Shown in pieces: positions 62,037-64,000 of a stretch of DNA of 64,000 nucleotides (its first letter is position 1; each line of letters begins with the position of its first letter). A program made the translations under genes and the position numbers. This DNA is from Bacteroidota bacterium (GTDB lineage Bacteria > Bacteroidota > Bacteroidia > B-17B0 > Aurantibacillaceae). The stretch spans positions 62,001 through 126,000 of the forward strand of contig JAUXTT010000014.1 in the NCBI GenBank assembly GCA_030684395.1, written 5' to 3'. Below the pieces are notes generated by a model that was not told where the DNA came from, ran no database searches, and saw nothing but the letters and a program-made list of their open reading frames with translations.

Positions 62037-62357
62037 ATGTTAAAGCCGAGAAAAAAACCTGTGCATCCTTACCATGTTGAGCTGGGTCTTCAAATCCGAA
62101 AACTCCGTTTAAAGAAGGATATTACCCTCGAAACACTCGGTGGGGACGTAGGTTTGGACGCTTCCAACCTCCAAAAGATAGAGATGGGGCATAACATAAC
62201 GCTTAATACCCTCTTAAAGCTCTGTATTTGCTTGGAAACAACCCCAGCAAAGTTGTTTAGTAAAATCGACTGGGATTTATCCGAAAAGGATATTGAGGCT
62301 TTAACTACACCTCGTCCCATCAAGAAAAAGGCAGCAAAAAAGAAACGGAAAAAGTAA
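62037..62357 (+). CDS. XRE-family helix-turn-helix regulator
   Basis: 106 residues. The HTH_3/XRE domain covers ~15-75 (LGLQIRKLRLKKDITLETLGGDVGLDASNLQKIEMGHN and the following TLLKLCICL). The tail is strongly basic (KKKAAKKKRKK). It is divergent from the lipoprotein/SHOCT operon over a 16-base palindrome and probably represses it and itself. It lies at the right-hand side of the mobile element. Confidence 0.9.
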   Translation: MLKPRKKPVHPYHVELGLQIRKLRLKKDITLETLGGDVGLDASNLQKIEMGHNITLNTLLKLCICLETTPAKLFSKIDWDLSEKDIEALTTPRPIKKKAAKKKRKK

Positions 62358-62421
62358 AACCTTAACCTAAAAATATCAGCTAAATATTTGTTTATCTCGA
62401 TAACAATTGTAAATTAGCTGT

Positions 62422-63369
62422 ATGAAATTACTACGCCTAAGCACCTTATTATTTCTTTTCTCGGTGTGCGGGTATTCACAAACCAACCTTGTTCCGAATC
62501 CTTCGTTTGAAGACACAATAGCTTGCCCTTGGAGTGATGATAAAATAAATTTTGCAATAGGCTGGTTTAAGCCTACAGTTGGCACATCGGATTTGATTCA
62601 TTCATGCAGTTTTGGCATCCCACAAAATTATTTTGGCTATCAAAACGCAAGAACAGGAAACGCATATGGTGGGTTATATTCCTACCATCCAATTTGGCAA
62701 GATTCATCATATCGAGAATACATGTCAATAAAACTTATTGATAGCTTGGAAGCGGGTAAGAAATACAATGTAGAGTTTTATGTTAATCGTTCTGATAGCT
62801 CACATTACGCTACTATTTTGGGTGCATACTTGTCTTCAGATAGTATATATTCGAACAGTGCAACTAATCTCAACTACTTACCACAAATGGAGCAAACAGG
62901 AGCAATTATCGAAAAGGTTTTATGGTTCAAGCTAAGTTATGAATACATTGCGGCAGGGGGCGAAAAATATTTAACGATAGGGAATTTTAGAAATGATTCT
63001 ATGTCCGACACCTTGAATACCAACGATGGTGGTAATACGGGAAACCAAGATTATTTAGCAGCGTATTATTTTATTGATGACATCTCCATAACAGAAGATA
63101 CAACCACAGGAATATATGATTTTTCAATCAAAGAGAATGTTTCAATTTATCCCAATCCCATAGCAGATTACTTTACCATTGATAACAGTTCCTTTAACAA
63201 GCCTTACGACCTAATTATTTATAATTCGCTTGGTCAAAAACTTTACCAAGAAAAGAACATCACTGACAAAAGTAAAACCATTGATGCGACACTATTTAGT
63301 AAAGGCATTTTATTCTTCACTATAAAATCAAACAATCAAACAAGTAATTATAAACTTTTGAAACAATAA
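62422..63369 (+). CDS. Secreted protein with T9SS C-terminal sorting domain (module B)
   Basis: 315 residues. A signal peptide (ends GYSQ) precedes a jelly-roll-like domain opening NLVPNPSFEDTIACP; the type A sorting domain is the last ~80 residues (VSIYPNPIADYFTI ... SNYKLLKQ). It is a paralogue of 51501-52463: both have the same opening block and a similar upstream region with TTAGCTGTATGAAA at the start codon. The second module's large gene follows 3 bases later. Confidence 0.9.
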   Translation: MKLLRLSTLLFLFSVCGYSQTNLVPNPSFEDTIACPWSDDKINFAIGWFKPTVGTSDLIHSCSFGIPQNYFGYQNARTGNAYGGLYSYHPIWQDSSYREYMSIKLIDSLEAGKKYNVEFYVNRSDSSHYATILGAYLSSDSIYSNSATNLNYLPQMEQTGAIIEKVLWFKLSYEYIAAGGEKYLTIGNFRNDSMSDTLNTNDGGNTGNQDYLAAYYFIDDISITEDTTTGIYDFSIKENVSIYPNPIADYFTIDNSSFNKPYDLIIYNSLGQKLYQEKNITDKSKTIDATLFSKGILFFTIKSNNQTSNYKLLKQ

Positions 63370-63372
63370 CGC

Positions 63373-64000
63373 ATGAAAAAACTAAAACTAAACCTTGCTG
63401 CAATTATTTTTCCACTGCTTTCGATTTCATCTTTTGCCCAGTCAAACTGGGAATTAGGCGGAAATGATGGTTTCCCACCAAACGCAGTCAATGCCACCAA
63501 TAATACTTTGGGTACTTTAAATAACTTGCCAATAAAATTTGCCACCAACAATACCCAACGCATGTTCATAAGTGCAAGCACCCCGGGTTTGCATACCCGC
63601 GTTGGCATTGGTTCTTTGTTCAGCAATGGTATACAGCCATTTGCCTCTCTTCACATACAGTCAGACAACACTTTTGGTGCAGGTGGAGGCACGCGCCCTT
63701 GGATGCAACCCACACCAACATTACCTAACCCGGGTTTGCTCATTGGCAATGAAGATAATATTTGGCTGGGTCTGCGAAACAAAGGCGGAAATGATCTTAA
63801 TGATGCTGTACTCAACTGGGGAGATAATGGTGGTTCTACCGCTCCGGTTTCAGACTATTTTCGTTTCACCTTTACACATTACGGAAGTACTTTTTTAGGA
63901 AGTAATAATGATGGCCTTGAAATTATGCGTTTAGCACCTAACTCATTTGTAGGCATAGGAGATTATAATATTAATGGCATATTGCAACCTCAAAGCAAAT
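63373..64000 (+). CDS. Large secreted protein, partial at window end
   Basis: The frame starts at ATG 63373 (signal peptide MKKLKLNLAAIIFPLLSISSFAQ) and is open to the last base. The first ~70 residues match the truncated gene at 52480. Later parts (ASLHIQSDNTF, GLLIGNEDNIWLGLRN) look like repeated strands of an adhesin or tail-fibre-like protein. A T9SS sorting domain is expected at its C-terminus beyond the window, as for related proteins. Confidence 0.75.
   Translation, partial: MKKLKLNLAAIIFPLLSISSFAQSNWELGGNDGFPPNAVNATNNTLGTLNNLPIKFATNNTQRMFISASTPGLHTRVGIGSLFSNGIQPFASLHIQSDNTFGAGGGTRPWMQPTPTLPNPGLLIGNEDNIWLGLRNKGGNDLNDAVLNWGDNGGSTAPVSDYFRFTFTHYGSTFLGSNNDGLEIMRLAPNSFVGIGDYNINGILQPQSK

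Larger units (their letters stand above)
52753..62400. mobile_element. Integrated mobile element, about 9.6 kb
   Basis: Boundaries are approximate: left after the truncated gene (52752), right between the XRE gene (ends 62357) and the next secreted-protein gene (62422). The content is two tyrosine recombinases at the left end, a primase/helicase-like protein, a resolvase, a VirE-N/RepA-type replication protein, a ribbon-helix-helix protein, a GGACAG-rich non-coding region and cargo. No relaxase, coupling protein or phage structural gene is visible, so transfer would depend on another element. I found no convincing attL/attR repeat by eye. Confidence 0.7.

Noticed and set aside
52842-62400. 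Prophage
   Set aside because: No capsid, portal, terminase, tail or lysis gene is seen; replication and recombination genes fit an integrative element or integrated plasmid.
52753-62400. Conjugative element with its own transfer genes
   Set aside because: No relaxase, coupling protein or type IV secretion gene was found in the stretch.

Overview
The window is AT-rich DNA from a member of the Bacteroidota. Several signs point there: promoter boxes of the TAnnTTTG type (for example 8965, 11097, 12050, 12349, 42100), secreted proteins ending in type IX secretion (T9SS) sorting domains, OmpA/PD40 proteins, DUF5686 and DUF4173 proteins, a bacilliredoxin-like YtxJ, and paired LytTR regulator/histidine kinase genes. 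It fits an uncultured or environmental flavobacterium/sphingobacterium-like organism; I cannot place it to genus.

Layout. 1-10.9 kb (mostly minus strand): a truncated TPR-SpoIIE phosphatase, an OmpA/PD40 outer-membrane protein, a second TPR-SpoIIE phosphatase, the bifunctional phenylacetate enzyme PaaZ, a cytochrome P460-like lipoprotein and an NtrC-type regulator. 11.1-15.3 kb: tRNA-Arg(TCT), preceded by a broken tRNA copy carrying an 18-bp perfect palindrome. Then comes a compact plus-strand sulfur/thiol cluster: a Crp/Fnr regulator, four small membrane proteins, two single-domain rhodaneses, thioredoxin, OsmC and a rhodanese-thioredoxin lipoprotein. A 16-bp sequence is repeated exactly in front of the first two target units. 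15.4-17.5 kb: a two-gene ATPase/RloB pair that looks like an abortive-infection defence system, next to a tRNA T-arm remnant.

17.8-31.2 kb: housekeeping and envelope genes: a PLP-dependent sulfur amino acid enzyme, a DusB-type enzyme, an acetyltransferase, a thin ferredoxin, a TIGR01777 epimerase, a third TPR-SpoIIE protein, an AAA/DUF4143 ATPase preceded by three direct repeats with a 32-bp period, and a 1526-residue S9 peptidase-DUF5686 fusion. 31.5-38.7 kb: a membrane-protein cluster around a small winged-helix regulator, with the same inverted-repeat element directly before two of the genes. It ends in a DUF4173-LRR protein, DUF1361 and diacylglycerol kinase. 39-42 kb: a LytS/LytR-like two-component pair with DUF4288 and a LiaF-like protein. 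42.1-51.3 kb: YtxJ, an ABC permease-M1 peptidase fusion with its ATPase, two exported proteins, Nif3 and its coiled-coil zinc-ribbon neighbour.

51.5-64 kb: two paralogous two-gene modules of secreted proteins (51501-52752 and 62422-end) flank a mobile element of about 9.6 kb. The first module's second gene is cut short at the element's left side. The element carries two overlapping tyrosine recombinases (one with a degraded active site), a primase-helicase-like protein with a broken P-loop, a serine resolvase, a VirE-N/PriCT/RepA-type replication protein, and a 59-residue ribbon-helix-helix protein. It also holds a 0.6-kb non-coding region dense in GGACAG inverted repeats (candidate origin) and a small cargo unit (membrane SHOCT protein plus lipoprotein) divergent from an XRE regulator over a palindromic operator. 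The best candidates for undescribed biology are the sulfur cluster with its repeated operator, the GGACAG origin-like region, the SHOCT/lipoprotein/XRE cargo, and the winged-helix regulator with twin CTTTG-N5-CAAAG elements.
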